From positions 58,593-122,592 of the forward strand of contig JBQDEV010000011.1 in the NCBI GenBank assembly GCA_052084925.1: 64,000 bases of DNA, given 5' to 3'. The stretch's first letter is position 1; every line of letters begins with the position of its first letter. Source of the stretch: CmP2 sp052084925 (GTDB lineage: Bacteria > Actinomycetota > Actinomycetes > Actinomycetales > Micrococcaceae). Positions 51,662-60,286 of the stretch are shown one piece after another. The translations under genes and the position numbers were made by a program. The notes below the pieces were generated by a model. That model had not been told where the DNA came from, searched no databases, and saw only the letters and a list, made by a program, of their open reading frames with translations.

Positions 51662-53157
51662 CACAGCTGGCACAGAACGACGAGGAGATCCAGGCCGCGG
51701 GCACGCTGTTGGGAGATGCACGGTGGCGTACCGGGGTCTTCGACGGCACCTGGCGTCGGGGCGCCGGGGAACTGACTCCGATCAAGGAACCCGCCACCGG
51801 GCATGACCTGGGCGCGTTTCGCACGGCGAACGCCGCCGATGTCACCGCCAGCGCCCGGGGCGCCGATGCGGCCCAGCCCGCCTGGGCGGAGACGCCAGCC
51901 ACCGAACGGGCTGCGATCCTGCGGCGAGCCGGCCAGCTCTTCGAGACCCATGCAGAGGAATTGCGCTCCTGGATCATCAAGGAGACCGGAGCGATCGGTG
52001 CCAAGGCGGACCTGGAGATCCACATCGCCGCCCAGGAATGCTACGAAGCGGCCGCCCTGTGCACCACGGCGGCGGGCGAGGTGCTCGTGTCCGACGAACC
52101 CCGGTGGTCGTTCGCCCGGCGTCGCCCGGCAGGGGTGGTCTCCGTGATCTCACCGTTCAATTTCCCGCTGATCCTCTCGATCCGATCGGTGGCCCCCGCA
52201 CTCGCGCTGGGCAACACCGTGCTGTTGAAGCCGGACCCGCGCACCACCGTGGCCGGCGGCGTCAGCATCGCCCGGGTCTTCGAAGACGCCGGACTGCCCG
52301 CCGGAACCCTGCACCTGTTGCCGGGTGGCGGGGACGTGGGCGCGGCCCTGGTCGAGGCGCCCGAGGTGCGGATCATCTCCTTCACGGGCTCGACAGCGGC
52401 CGGCCGCGCTGTGGGCGAGGCCGCGAGCCGACACCTGAAACGCGCGCACCTCGAACTCGGCGGCAACAACGCACTGGTGGTGTTGCCCGGAGCGGACCTC
52501 GAGCGGGCCGTCTCCGCCGGCGCCTTCGGCTCGTTCATGCACCAGGGACAGATCTGCATGACCACCGGACGCCACGTGGTGCACGAGTCTGTGGTCGACG
52601 AGTACGTGGCGCGACTGGCGGAGAGGGCCGGCAGCCTGCCGCTGGGGGACCCGACACGTCCGGAGACCGTGTTGGGGCCGGTCATCGACAGCGGTCAGCG
52701 AGACCGGATCCACAACATCGTCACCCGCTCCCGCAGTGCGGGAGCACGGCTGGTCACCGGAGGCTCGTTCCGTGACCTTTTCTACGAGCCCACGGTACTC
52801 GCGGTGGACTCGGTACAGAATCCGGCCTGGTCGGAGGAGATCTTTGGTCCGGTCGCTCCGGTGCTGTCCTTCTCGACGACGCAGGAAGCCATCGACCTGA
52901 TCAATGGGAGTCCCTACGGGCTGGCCGTCGGGGTACTGGGGGAGATCGGCGCGGCGATGGAGATCGCCGACAAGGTCCGCTCGGGGAAAGTCCATCTCAA
53001 CGAGCAGACGGTGATGGACGAGGCGAACTCGCCATTCGGTGGCACGGGGGCGTCGGGAACCGGGGCGCGGTTCGGTGGAGCGGCTGCGAACATCGAGGCT
53101 TTCACGGAAACCCAGTGGCTGACGATGCGGGCAAACATCGCCCCGTACCCGTTCTGA
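51658..53157 (+). CDS. NAD(P)-dependent aldehyde dehydrogenase (benzaldehyde/vanillin dehydrogenase-like)
   Basis: A 499-residue enzyme of the ALDH superfamily. Catalytic residues are Glu266 (LELGGNN) and Cys300 (GQICMTTGR); the cofactor loop is SFTGSTAAGR (241-250) and ISPFNFP starts near 164. The C-terminal NSPFGGTGASGTGARFGG and overall sequence resemble benzaldehyde/vanillin dehydrogenases more than betaine-aldehyde types. It is coupled to the ABC permease, so the imported compound is probably an aldehyde, or becomes one, and is oxidised to the acid. Confidence 0.92.
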   Translation: MTQLAQNDEEIQAAGTLLGDARWRTGVFDGTWRRGAGELTPIKEPATGHDLGAFRTANAADVTASARGADAAQPAWAETPATERAAILRRAGQLFETHAEELRSWIIKETGAIGAKADLEIHIAAQECYEAAALCTTAAGEVLVSDEPRWSFARRRPAGVVSVISPFNFPLILSIRSVAPALALGNTVLLKPDPRTTVAGGVSIARVFEDAGLPAGTLHLLPGGGDVGAALVEAPEVRIISFTGSTAAGRAVGEAASRHLKRAHLELGGNNALVVLPGADLERAVSAGAFGSFMHQGQICMTTGRHVVHESVVDEYVARLAERAGSLPLGDPTRPETVLGPVIDSGQRDRIHNIVTRSRSAGARLVTGGSFRDLFYEPTVLAVDSVQNPAWSEEIFGPVAPVLSFSTTQEAIDLINGSPYGLAVGVLGEIGAAMEIADKVRSGKVHLNEQTVMDEANSPFGGTGASGTGARFGGAAANIEAFTETQWLTMRANIAPYPF

Positions 53158-53188
53158 GCAGTGGTGTGAAGACGGTGTTGCCCGGTGT

Positions 53189-53217
53189 CTCTCGGTGTCG
53201 CGCGTCGGCATCGAGAG
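53189..53217. terminator. Possible terminator between the aldehyde dehydrogenase and YeiH-type genes
   Basis: CTCTCGGTG pairs with CATCGAGAG at 8 of 9 positions across 11 nt, between two convergent genes. There is no T-tract. Confidence 0.4.
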
Positions 53218-53260
53218 GCAGCGGGGCGCCGACGCGGAGGCAAACCCGTGGTTCGGTGGC

Positions 53261-54226
53261 TCAGACCAGCATCGCGCCGGCGCCGCCCACCACCAGGATC
53301 ACCAGGGTCGCGCCCGCACCGAGGGCGACCGGCCGCAGCCCCACCGAAGCCAGGGAGCGCAAGTGGACTCCGAGGCCGAGGGCGAACATGGCCATCATCA
53401 GCAGGGTCGACTGCACGACGGCGACGACGTCGATGACCGGCTCCGGCACCCAGCCGGTGGTGCGCAGCAGCATCAGGGCGATGAAGCTGAGCACGAACCA
53501 GGGCACCAGCGGGGGCCGTCCGGAGGGAGATTCCCGCTGCGTCGCTGCCAGGGCCATCAGGAGGGGCGCCAGCAGCACCACGCGGGCCAGCTTCACGGTG
53601 ACTGCCACGGCCAGCGCCGTTGCCCCGATCGTGCCGCCGGCGGCCACCACCTGGGCCACCTCGTGGGTCGAGGCACCCACCCAGATACCGGCCGCACGCT
53701 CGTCGAGTCCCACCCAACTCGTCAGGGCCGGCACCAGCGGGATCATCAGCGTGCCGAAGAGCACCACCAGTCCCACCGCGGTGGCGACTTTCTCCTTGGA
53801 GGCCTTCAGCACCCCCTGCGCTCCGGCCACCGCGGCCGCCCCGCAGATCGAGAACCCGGCGGCCACCAGCAAGGTCAGGTCGCGGTCCACCCGTAGCCAC
53901 CGCCCGAGCAACACCGTGGCTCCGGCGGTCACGGCCACCGCGGCCACCACGACGGCGATCACCCCGAACCCGAGGTCTAGGATCGCCGTCAGCGACAGTT
54001 GCAGCCCCAGCAGCACGATGCCCCAGCGCAGCAGAGTCTTCGCACTCAGCGCGGTGCCCGGGTCGAAGCGTTGCGGTACCGGCGCCAGATTGCGCCACAG
54101 AATGCCGATCACGATCGCCAGCAGCATCGGCGGCAGCCCCGGTATGAGCAGGGATGCGCCCCACGCCACGGCGGCCACCGCCGCGCAGAGCAGTACACCG
54201 GGAATCTGTCGGGCCGAGATCGTCAC
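53261..54226 (-). CDS. YeiH/UPF0324 family membrane protein (putative sulfate exporter)
   Basis: A 321-residue integral membrane protein with about ten hydrophobic segments. Family stretches are GILWRNLAPVPQRFDPG, LLRWGIVLLGLQLSL, GFSICGAAAVAGAQGVLKASKEK and GIWVGASTHEVAQVVAAGGTIG. The GTG at 54226 (VTISARQIPGVLL) is chosen because upstream sequence in this frame is Arg/Pro-rich and unlike the family. The transport substrate of the family is only tentatively assigned (sulfate or sulfite-type anions). Confidence 0.88.
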   Translation of the reverse strand: MTISARQIPGVLLCAAVAAVAWGASLLIPGLPPMLLAIVIGILWRNLAPVPQRFDPGTALSAKTLLRWGIVLLGLQLSLTAILDLGFGVIAVVVAAVAVTAGATVLLGRWLRVDRDLTLLVAAGFSICGAAAVAGAQGVLKASKEKVATAVGLVVLFGTLMIPLVPALTSWVGLDERAAGIWVGASTHEVAQVVAAGGTIGATALAVAVTVKLARVVLLAPLLMALAATQRESPSGRPPLVPWFVLSFIALMLLRTTGWVPEPVIDVVAVVQSTLLMMAMFALGLGVHLRSLASVGLRPVALGAGATLVILVVGGAGAMLV

Positions 54227-54393
54227 CCGATCGAGTCTGCACCGGCCCGGCGGGGAAGTAAAGGACAGGGAAAGAATGGACGCGCGGCAGGTGCCCGGCC
54301 GTCGCCGTCGTCGACCCGACCAGGATTCGCCCAGCATCGTTGCGATAGAATGCCACAGTCCCGAATCTCGACAGCTCAAGGAAAACTGACTGC

Positions 54394-55506
54394 ATGGCCA
54401 CCTATCCTGCCTCGCGGCGCATGTCCCCGGCGGTGCTGATCTCCCTGATCGTGGTCGCCGCCGTGCTGTTGGGTTTGGCCACGCTTACGGTCATCCGCCA
54501 GCTCACGCGAGAGGACACCCCCACCACGGTCACGGAGATCCTCAGCGGCCAGTCGATGTCGATCGAGCGCGACACCGGAGCGGACAATATCCGCCTCACC
54601 GGCGTCGCCGCCCCGCTGAGTCCCAGCGAGGACGCTCCCGACACCCTGGACACCTGCCTGAGCGAGGAATCCCGGGCCGCCCTGGCCGAGTTCGTCCCCG
54701 AAGGCTCCGAGATCGAGCTGTCCCATCCGGGCTACGCGAATGCGCCCGGCGGAGAGACCTGGGGAACGGTGATGTACGACGACGAAGACGTCTCGGTGGC
54801 CATGGTCCGCACCGGTCTGGCCGTACCAGCTCCCGACAACGCCATCGACGAGCAGCAGGTCCGCGCGCTCGAGGAAGCCCACCAGGAGGCGAAGGACGCC
54901 GAAGCCGGGATCTACTCCGCCGACGCCGACTGCACCCTGCCCGCGCAGATGGCCCCGATCCTGGAGAAGATCCAGGAGATCCCGGAGGGCACCCCGACCT
55001 CGATGGACGAGTTCAACGAGATGAACTCCATCTACACCTCCCTGATGACCGAGGCGCAGAAGGCGCGTGCCCTGCTGGCCAACATCCCCACCACCGGCGA
55101 ATCGGTGAGTGCCTTGGCCTGGGGTGAGGAGAAGTCCGGCTACGCCGACCAGGTGGACGAATCCGTTGCTGCGATCGAGTCGTGGGGCGAGCAGCTTCAG
55201 GACTACCGAAACCAGTTCCAGGAAGAGCAGCGCCAGGCCGAAGAAGAAGCCCGCCGTGCCGAAGAAGCGCGTCGCGCCGAGGAAGAAGAGCGCCGGGCTC
55301 AAGAAGAGCAGGAAGAACAAGAAGAACAAGACGAGCAGGACGAACAAGACGATGAGTCCGACTCTGATTCTGACTCAGACTCCGATTCTGGTTCCGGTTC
55401 TGACTCGGACTCCGACTCTGATTCCGACTCCGACCGGGGCAACCGGGGAGATCGCGGCAACCGCGGCGGCGGCTCCGATTCCGACTCGGGCGGCTCCGAC
55501 GACTGA
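54394..55506 (+). CDS. Membrane-anchored SNase-like protein with coiled coil and Asp-Ser tail
   Basis: A 370-residue protein. A short basic N-terminus and one hydrophobic segment (about 11-34) anchor it. Residues about 45-180 resemble a thermonuclease (SNase) domain (IRLTGVAAPLS, GTVMYDDEDVSVAMVRTGLAV, EEAHQEAKDAEAGIYS), but the catalytic Arg/Glu positions of active nucleases are not kept, so activity is doubtful. A charged helix of Glu/Arg/Gln repeats (about 265-325) leads to a run of Ser-Asp dipeptides and Gly/Arg/Asn repeats at the end. Two cysteines (88, 180) could bridge. Probably an extracytoplasmic envelope protein. Confidence 0.78.
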   Translation: MATYPASRRMSPAVLISLIVVAAVLLGLATLTVIRQLTREDTPTTVTEILSGQSMSIERDTGADNIRLTGVAAPLSPSEDAPDTLDTCLSEESRAALAEFVPEGSEIELSHPGYANAPGGETWGTVMYDDEDVSVAMVRTGLAVPAPDNAIDEQQVRALEEAHQEAKDAEAGIYSADADCTLPAQMAPILEKIQEIPEGTPTSMDEFNEMNSIYTSLMTEAQKARALLANIPTTGESVSALAWGEEKSGYADQVDESVAAIESWGEQLQDYRNQFQEEQRQAEEEARRAEEARRAEEEERRAQEEQEEQEEQDEQDEQDDESDSDSDSDSDSGSGSDSDSDSDSDSDRGNRGDRGNRGGGSDSDSGGSDD

Positions 55507-55520
55507 GCATCGACTCGGTG

Positions 55521-55550
55521 ACCTCTGCCTGAATACCTCGAGACAGAGGT
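55521..55550 (+). promoter_or_regulatory. Hairpin enclosing the ribosome-binding site of the MFS transporter
   Basis: ACCTCTG (55521-55527) pairs with CAGAGGT (55544-55550). The right arm is also the purine-rich Shine-Dalgarno sequence of the gene starting at 55557, so the stem could mask translation initiation. Confidence 0.4.
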
Positions 55551-55556
55551 AATGTG

Positions 55557-56816
55557 ATGGCTATGCCATCGTCCTCCGTCCCCGATTCCCGGGACTCACT
55601 CTCCCCAACGCCGGGTTCACGGGCCTGGATCGTGGTCCTGGCCTGCGGCGTCGTCGCTGCCATGCACGTCTGGAAACTCCCCGGGGCGATGGACTACATC
55701 CGCGCCGATCTAGGCATGAGCCTGGTGCAGGCCGGCGCCCTGCTGGGGATCGTCCAGGTCGCGTCGATGATTCTCGGGCTGCTGTCCTCCATCTTCTGCG
55801 AGCGCATCGGGCTGCGGGCCAGCCTGCTGCTGGGGCTGGCGCTGCTGGCCGTGGCCTCCGCCGGTGGCGCCGCCGCCCACACCACCTGGGTCCTGATGGC
55901 CACCCGCGCCGTGGAGGGCATCGGGTTCCTGCTGGTCACAGTGGTGGCCCCACCGCTGATCCGCCGCATCACTCCGACTCCGCGCCTCAACACGGCGATG
56001 GGCTGGTGGTCCGCATTCCAGGGCATGGCGGTGTTCGTGGCCGTGTTGGCGTCGACCTTGCTGCTGTCCGGTGCCGAACTCGTGAGCTGGCACGCCTGGT
56101 GGCTGATCATGGCGGTGCTCTCGGCCCTGATGATTCCGTTGGCGCTGTGGCGCATTCCCCCCGAGCCCGGCACCGCGGTGCGGGTCGGTGAAGCAGCGCG
56201 CCGCATCGGTCGCACCGTGGCCACCTGGATGCCCTGGGTGTGCGCGGTGATCTTCGCCTGCTACACCCTGCAGTGGGGTGCGATCATCGGCTTCCTGCCC
56301 ACCATTTTCGGTGACGCCGGGGTGCACGGTGTCTGGGTGGGTGCGGCCACCGCCGTCGTGGGTCTCGTCAACGGGGCCGGCAACGTGATCGGCGGGCGAC
56401 TGCTGCAGCGTGGTGTTTCCCCGCGCCGATTGGTGAGCACGGGAATGGTGGCAATGATCGTGACGACGGTGGTGATCTTCGCCCCGGATTGGACCCGGGT
56501 GCCCGGCGGGCTATGGGTACAGCTGAGCGCCGCAGCGGTGTTCTCCGCGGTGGCCGCACTGATCCCGTCGTCGATGACCCGTGTCGGTGTCGAGGCTGCG
56601 CCGGCTGAGGGTTCACCGGCGGCCGTGATGGGATTGATGAACCAGGTCTACAACGGGGCGAACTTCGTTGGTCCGGTGTTGCTGACCTCTATCGCCACCG
56701 CGGTGGGCGGCTGGCACCTGTCCTGGGTGATGACCGTCTCCGCCGCGCTGATCGGCCTGATGCTGGCGCTGGTCTTCCTGCGGCGTCCGTGGCTGACGCT
56801 GAACCTGCGCGGCTGA
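55557..56816 (+). CDS. MFS transporter (CynX/NimT-like)
   Basis: A 419-residue major facilitator with 12 hydrophobic segments. Sequence such as GMSLVQAGALLGIVQVASMILGLLSSIFCERIGLRASLLLG (loop 2-3) and RAVEGIGFLLVTVVAPPLIRR fits the cyanate/nitroimidazole (CP) family. Several starts are possible (55554 GTG, 55557 ATG, 55563 ATG); 55557 has the best spacing to GAGGT. Neighbours give no clue to the substrate. Confidence 0.88.
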   Translation: MAMPSSSVPDSRDSLSPTPGSRAWIVVLACGVVAAMHVWKLPGAMDYIRADLGMSLVQAGALLGIVQVASMILGLLSSIFCERIGLRASLLLGLALLAVASAGGAAAHTTWVLMATRAVEGIGFLLVTVVAPPLIRRITPTPRLNTAMGWWSAFQGMAVFVAVLASTLLLSGAELVSWHAWWLIMAVLSALMIPLALWRIPPEPGTAVRVGEAARRIGRTVATWMPWVCAVIFACYTLQWGAIIGFLPTIFGDAGVHGVWVGAATAVVGLVNGAGNVIGGRLLQRGVSPRRLVSTGMVAMIVTTVVIFAPDWTRVPGGLWVQLSAAAVFSAVAALIPSSMTRVGVEAAPAEGSPAAVMGLMNQVYNGANFVGPVLLTSIATAVGGWHLSWVMTVSAALIGLMLALVFLRRPWLTLNLRG

Positions 56817-56823
56817 CGCAACC

Positions 56824-57570
56824 TCAGTCGCAGCCCTCGGGGCCGCAGGCCTGACCCTGCAACGTCGCGTCGTCAGCGCTGTCGCTCGTGCTGCCCTGGG
56901 AATCGAGACGGGTCAGGGGAGTGCGCTGTTGGTGCTCGTCGTAGGCCTGGGTGAGCGCCTGCAGGAAGGTCGCCGGCGGTTGGGCGCCGGAGAGCCCGTA
57001 GCGTTCGTCGATCACGAAGAACGGCACCCCGGTGACCCCATAGGCGCGCGCCTGGGCGAGATCGGCACGGATCGCCTCTTCCCATATGGGGTCGGTGAGC
57101 GCCTCGGTCGCTTGCTCTTCGCTGAGCCCCGATTCCACCCCGATGCGCGTCAGCACACCGGTATCGGCGATGTTCTCTCCGCGCTCGAAATGTGCGGCGA
57201 ACAGCCGCTCCTCCACCTGGGCGACCGCTTCCGGTGAGACCGCCTTGGCTCGCTGGATGAGTCGGTGTGCCGACCATGAATTAGCGACGACGAGGGCGTC
57301 GAAGTCGTAGTCCAGACCCTCATCCTTCGCCTGGGCGGTGACGTGGGCGAGCATCTGCGCCACCTGATCCCGCGGCAGGCCCTTCACCTCGGAGAGGTAG
57401 TCTGCCTCGGAACGGTGGTCGTGCTCGGGCAGACTGGGGTCGAGCTGGTAGGAGCCGAACGTGAGGTCGAGCTGGTCACGGTGTTCGAATCCCTGCAGCG
57501 CGGTCTGGAAGCGGCGCCAGCCGATATAGCACCAAGGGCAGGCGACGTCGGAGAAAATCTGAACCTTCAT
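56824..57570 (-). CDS. DsbA family oxidoreductase (FrnE-like)
   Basis: A 248-residue cytoplasmic thioredoxin-fold protein without a signal peptide. The active site CPWC is at residues 11-14 (DVACPWCYIGWRRF), and the cis-Pro loop is TGVPFFVIDERYGLSGAQPP. Between them lies the helical insertion typical of FrnE/2-hydroxychromene-isomerase-like proteins. The tail contains one more cysteine pair (QACGPEGCD). It ends 8 bp from the MFS gene, convergently. Role: protein or small-molecule disulfide chemistry, partner unknown. Confidence 0.92.
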   Translation of the reverse strand: MKVQIFSDVACPWCYIGWRRFQTALQGFEHRDQLDLTFGSYQLDPSLPEHDHRSEADYLSEVKGLPRDQVAQMLAHVTAQAKDEGLDYDFDALVVANSWSAHRLIQRAKAVSPEAVAQVEERLFAAHFERGENIADTGVLTRIGVESGLSEEQATEALTDPIWEEAIRADLAQARAYGVTGVPFFVIDERYGLSGAQPPATFLQALTQAYDEHQQRTPLTRLDSQGSTSDSADDATLQGQACGPEGCD

Positions 57571-57630
57571 GCCTCAGCTAACGCCGCCGCCCGGCCGGCT
57601 ATTCCGGCTGCTCTTCCGGACGGTGTTCCC

Positions 57631-58479
57631 TCAGGCGCGCAGCCCGCCCTGCCAGAGCACATCGAAGGGGGTCTGGCCGGTCACGCGCTGGCGGATCCCC
57701 GCGGTCACGAACTCCTTGGCCCGGTGTGCGGCGTCCAGTTCGGTGGCGCCCTTGGCGAGCTCGGCGGTGACGGCGGCGGCCAGGGAGCAGCCAGCGCCGG
57801 AGACTGCGTGCTCTCCGACCTTCGGCGAGGAGAGCACCTCCAGGGTCGAACCGTCGTAGAACACGTCGACGGCGTCGGGGCCGTCCAGGCGGATGCCGCC
57901 CTTGGCCAGCACGGTGGCGCCGGAGGTGTCGTGAATGCGCCGGGCCGCTTCCTTCAGGTCCTCCAGGGAGGCGATGCTCAGCCCGGAGAGCTGCTCGGCC
58001 TCGAAGTGGTTCGGGGTGGTGAAGGTGGCCAGCGGCAGCAGCTGGGACTTCAGCGCCTCATCGGTGTCCAGTGCGTGACCGGGCTCTTGGCCCTTGCAGA
58101 TTAGCACCGGATCCAGCACCACGTTGTCCCAGTCCTGGGTCTTCAGAGCGGCAGCCACCGTGTCGATGGTGGCGGGCGAGCCCATCATGCCCAGCTTGGT
58201 GGTCTTCAGCACGCCCGCGTAGTCAGCCTGAATGGCCTCGAGCTGGTCGGCGATGACGGAGGCCTCGACCGGGACGAAGCGGTGGTTCCAGTTGTTCTTC
58301 GGGTCGAAGGACACGATGCAAGTCAGGGCGATCATGCCGAAGGCGCCCAGTTCCTGGAACGTGCGCAGGTCGGCTTGGGCGCCGGCGCCTCCGGTGGACT
58401 CCGAGCCGGCGATGGTCAGTGCCAGGGCGGGAGTGCTGAGGTCAGCGGCGGTCGTGGAAGCGGCGGTGGTATCGGTCAT
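57631..58479 (-). CDS. pdxK: Pyridoxine/hydroxymethylpyrimidine kinase (PdxK/ThiD family)
   Basis: A 282-residue ribokinase-fold kinase. The substrate end has LTIAGSESTGGAGAQADLRTFQE, and GMMGSPATIDTVAAAL follows. The ATP/anion-hole segment is VSGAGCSLAAAVTAELAKG. The cysteine right after the Gly-Ala-Gly, where ThiD usually has Asp-Thr, is a mark of the Gram-positive PdxK branch (as in Bacillus subtilis PdxK). It therefore more likely makes pyridoxal phosphate than thiamine pyrimidine, though bifunctionality is possible. Isolated from other vitamin genes. Confidence 0.85.
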   Translation of the reverse strand: MTDTTAASTTAADLSTPALALTIAGSESTGGAGAQADLRTFQELGAFGMIALTCIVSFDPKNNWNHRFVPVEASVIADQLEAIQADYAGVLKTTKLGMMGSPATIDTVAAALKTQDWDNVVLDPVLICKGQEPGHALDTDEALKSQLLPLATFTTPNHFEAEQLSGLSIASLEDLKEAARRIHDTSGATVLAKGGIRLDGPDAVDVFYDGSTLEVLSSPKVGEHAVSGAGCSLAAAVTAELAKGATELDAAHRAKEFVTAGIRQRVTGQTPFDVLWQGGLRA

Positions 58480-58512
58480 GGGATCTATCGTAGAACCCTC
58501 CCGGCCTCCAGC

Positions 58513-59061
58513 TCACATCGAGGGACGCTGCGTGTCCTCGTCGTCGAGGGATTCAGCGTCACGGTCCGCGTCGGCGACCGTTTCGGTCTCGTCATCGACG
58601 TCGGGTTCGATGACCCGGGTCAGCGGAATCGCGGCGAGCCGACCCAGGGCCAGCAGAATGGCCGCCGGGAACCCGACGAGTGGAATCAGCAACGGTACCA
58701 AGCCGCCGGTCTCTGCCAGCAGCACGGCCAGGCCGTAAAGCAGGCCGATGAGTGCGTAGCCCAGCACATGCACGGAGTGGTTGAGCTGATGGCGGAACAC
58801 CCAGTTGATCAGCAGGGCCAGGGGGAGCCCGATGACGAGTCCGGCAATCCCAACGATGGTCAGCAGCGGGGTGAGGTCGCCCACCTGCTCGCGCACCGGA
58901 AGCATGTTGAGCACCAGCACCAGCGCAGCCATCAGCAGGTTCGGCACCAGCCAGGCGACGATCAGCCCGTAGACCGACATGGACAGTCGCGGCAAGGCGG
59001 AGGACTCCCGTCGGCGGGAAGGGCGGGAGTGCTTGTATTTCTGGGGGACCGGAGTTGTCAT
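58513..59061 (-). CDS. Membrane protein of unknown function, four hydrophobic segments
   Basis: I do not recognise the family. The 182-residue product has a basic cytoplasmic N-terminus (QKYKHSRPSRRRES), four hydrophobic segments (starting MSVYGLIVAWLVPNLLMAAL; LTIVGIAGLVIGLPLALLIN; VLGYALIGLLYGLAVLLA; LVPLLIPLVGFPAAILLAL) and a strongly acidic tail of about 35 residues. The ATG at 59061 follows a usable purine stretch. It lies 33 bp upstream of pdxK on the same strand and may be co-transcribed. Confidence 0.75.
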   Translation of the reverse strand: MTTPVPQKYKHSRPSRRRESSALPRLSMSVYGLIVAWLVPNLLMAALVLVLNMLPVREQVGDLTPLLTIVGIAGLVIGLPLALLINWVFRHQLNHSVHVLGYALIGLLYGLAVLLAETGGLVPLLIPLVGFPAAILLALGRLAAIPLTRVIEPDVDDETETVADADRDAESLDDEDTQRPSM

Positions 59062-59071
59062 CGAGGCAATC

Positions 59072-60205
59072 TTAGTCCACCGCGGTGAGGTCGGCGTAGG
59101 CAAGTCCGTCCATGAGCTTGCGCGCGGTCGAGACCGAGGCGGTACGCACCACGTCTTTACCCTCGGTCGCCACGATGATGGTGGTCTGCCCGGTGGGATG
59201 CTCGACGACGAGGCTTTCCTTCGCGGCTGTCGAGCCCGCAGCGAGAGGGCCCAACACGGTGCCCGGAATCCGCCAGGCTGCTCCCACCGAGGCAGCAGCG
59301 AAGACGCCGATCGCTTCGTGCACGCGATGCGGGATGAAGCAGCGCGTCGAGAAATCCCCGCCGTCCTGTGCCGGGGAGACCAAGCACATCTTCGGCACGG
59401 TCGCCTCGGTGACGTCGCCCAGCCCCATGGCGCGGCCGGTGATCAGACGAAGTTCTTCGATGGCTGCACCCAGGTCGGCGTCGGCTTCCAGTTCCGCCAC
59501 GGTCTCGTCGCCGCTGAGCCCGAAGGCAGCGGCGTCGAGCACCACCACGGGCATACCGTTGTCGATGCAGGTGGCCTGAACGCGGGTCGGCATCGGACCG
59601 TGCTCGGCGAGGCGGTAGGTGTCCAGTGTCTGGCCCGTGGGGAACAGGGCTCCGGTAGTCCCACCGGCCACATCGCGGTACTCCAGGGTGATGCCCGCGG
59701 CGGTGCCGGGCACCCCGACGATGGCGGTGTCTCCCGTGTACCTCACGACTCCACCCGGGGTCTGCACGGTGGCCAGCGCGGTGGAGTCCGAGTTGAGCAG
59801 ATTGATCTGCACTGTGGTCGTGCCATCTTCCACCGGCACCAGCCCGCGCTCCAGTGCAAACGGGGCGACGCCGGCGAGGATGTTGCCGCAGTTCTGCCGA
59901 TCGCTCACCACAGCCTGATCGACGCCGACCTGCAGGAAGAGATAGTCCACCGAGCCGTCCGGTTCGCCGTGCTCATCGCGGCCCGCGGAGACGACGGCCA
60001 CCTTGGAAGTCAGCGGATGGGCCCCGCCGAGACCATCGATCTGACGCCGATCCGGGGAGCCCATCAGACGCAGCAGCAGCCTGTCGCGCTCGGCTGGATC
60101 AACGGGGAGATCGTCGGCGAGGAAGTACAGCCCCTTCGACGTTCCCCCGCGCAACTGCATGCACGGCACCTCTGTCCACGACGCTGATTCGGAATTCGAC
60201 GGCAC
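59072..60205 (-). CDS. galD: PrpF family isomerase, probable 4-oxalomesaconate tautomerase
   Basis: A 377-residue diaminopimelate-epimerase-fold isomerase of the PrpF family. MQLRGGTSKGLYFLADDLP at the N-terminus and the active-site SDRQNCGNILAGVAPFALERG are diagnostic (Cys in NCGN). PrpF proteins act on 2-methylaconitate; the GalD branch tautomerises 4-oxalomesaconate in gallate breakdown. The neighbours here (PIG-L hydratase, RraA aldolase, extradiol dioxygenase) favour GalD. It is divergent from the GntR gene, and tandem ATTGT-NN-ACAAT operators lie in between. Confidence 0.85.
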   Translation of the reverse strand: MPSNSESASWTEVPCMQLRGGTSKGLYFLADDLPVDPAERDRLLLRLMGSPDRRQIDGLGGAHPLTSKVAVVSAGRDEHGEPDGSVDYLFLQVGVDQAVVSDRQNCGNILAGVAPFALERGLVPVEDGTTTVQINLLNSDSTALATVQTPGGVVRYTGDTAIVGVPGTAAGITLEYRDVAGGTTGALFPTGQTLDTYRLAEHGPMPTRVQATCIDNGMPVVVLDAAAFGLSGDETVAELEADADLGAAIEELRLITGRAMGLGDVTEATVPKMCLVSPAQDGGDFSTRCFIPHRVHEAIGVFAAASVGAAWRIPGTVLGPLAAGSTAAKESLVVEHPTGQTTIIVATEGKDVVRTASVSTARKLMDGLAYADLTAVD

Positions 60206-60227
60206 GGCAGACCTTTCGCTCGAGCGG

Positions 60228-60252
60228 ATTGTCTACAATATTGTGTAACAAT
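60228..60252. promoter_or_regulatory. Tandem GntR-type operators between galD and its regulator
   Basis: ATTGT-CT-ACAAT (60228-60239) directly abuts ATTGT-GTA-ACAAT (60240-60252). Both are perfect 5-bp inverted repeats in a 81-bp divergent intergenic region. The same motif recurs upstream of the PIG-L gene (61388-61399). Confidence 0.75.
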
Positions 60253-60286
60253 CTATGTCACTCTGCCACCCCTCGAGGAGACCTTC

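Noticed and set aside
55355..55500. Repetitive DNA that might be taken for a CRISPR or tandem-repeat array
   Set aside because: The period is two codons (Asp-Ser) in frame with the surrounding gene; there are no spacers. No CRISPR array was seen anywhere in the window.
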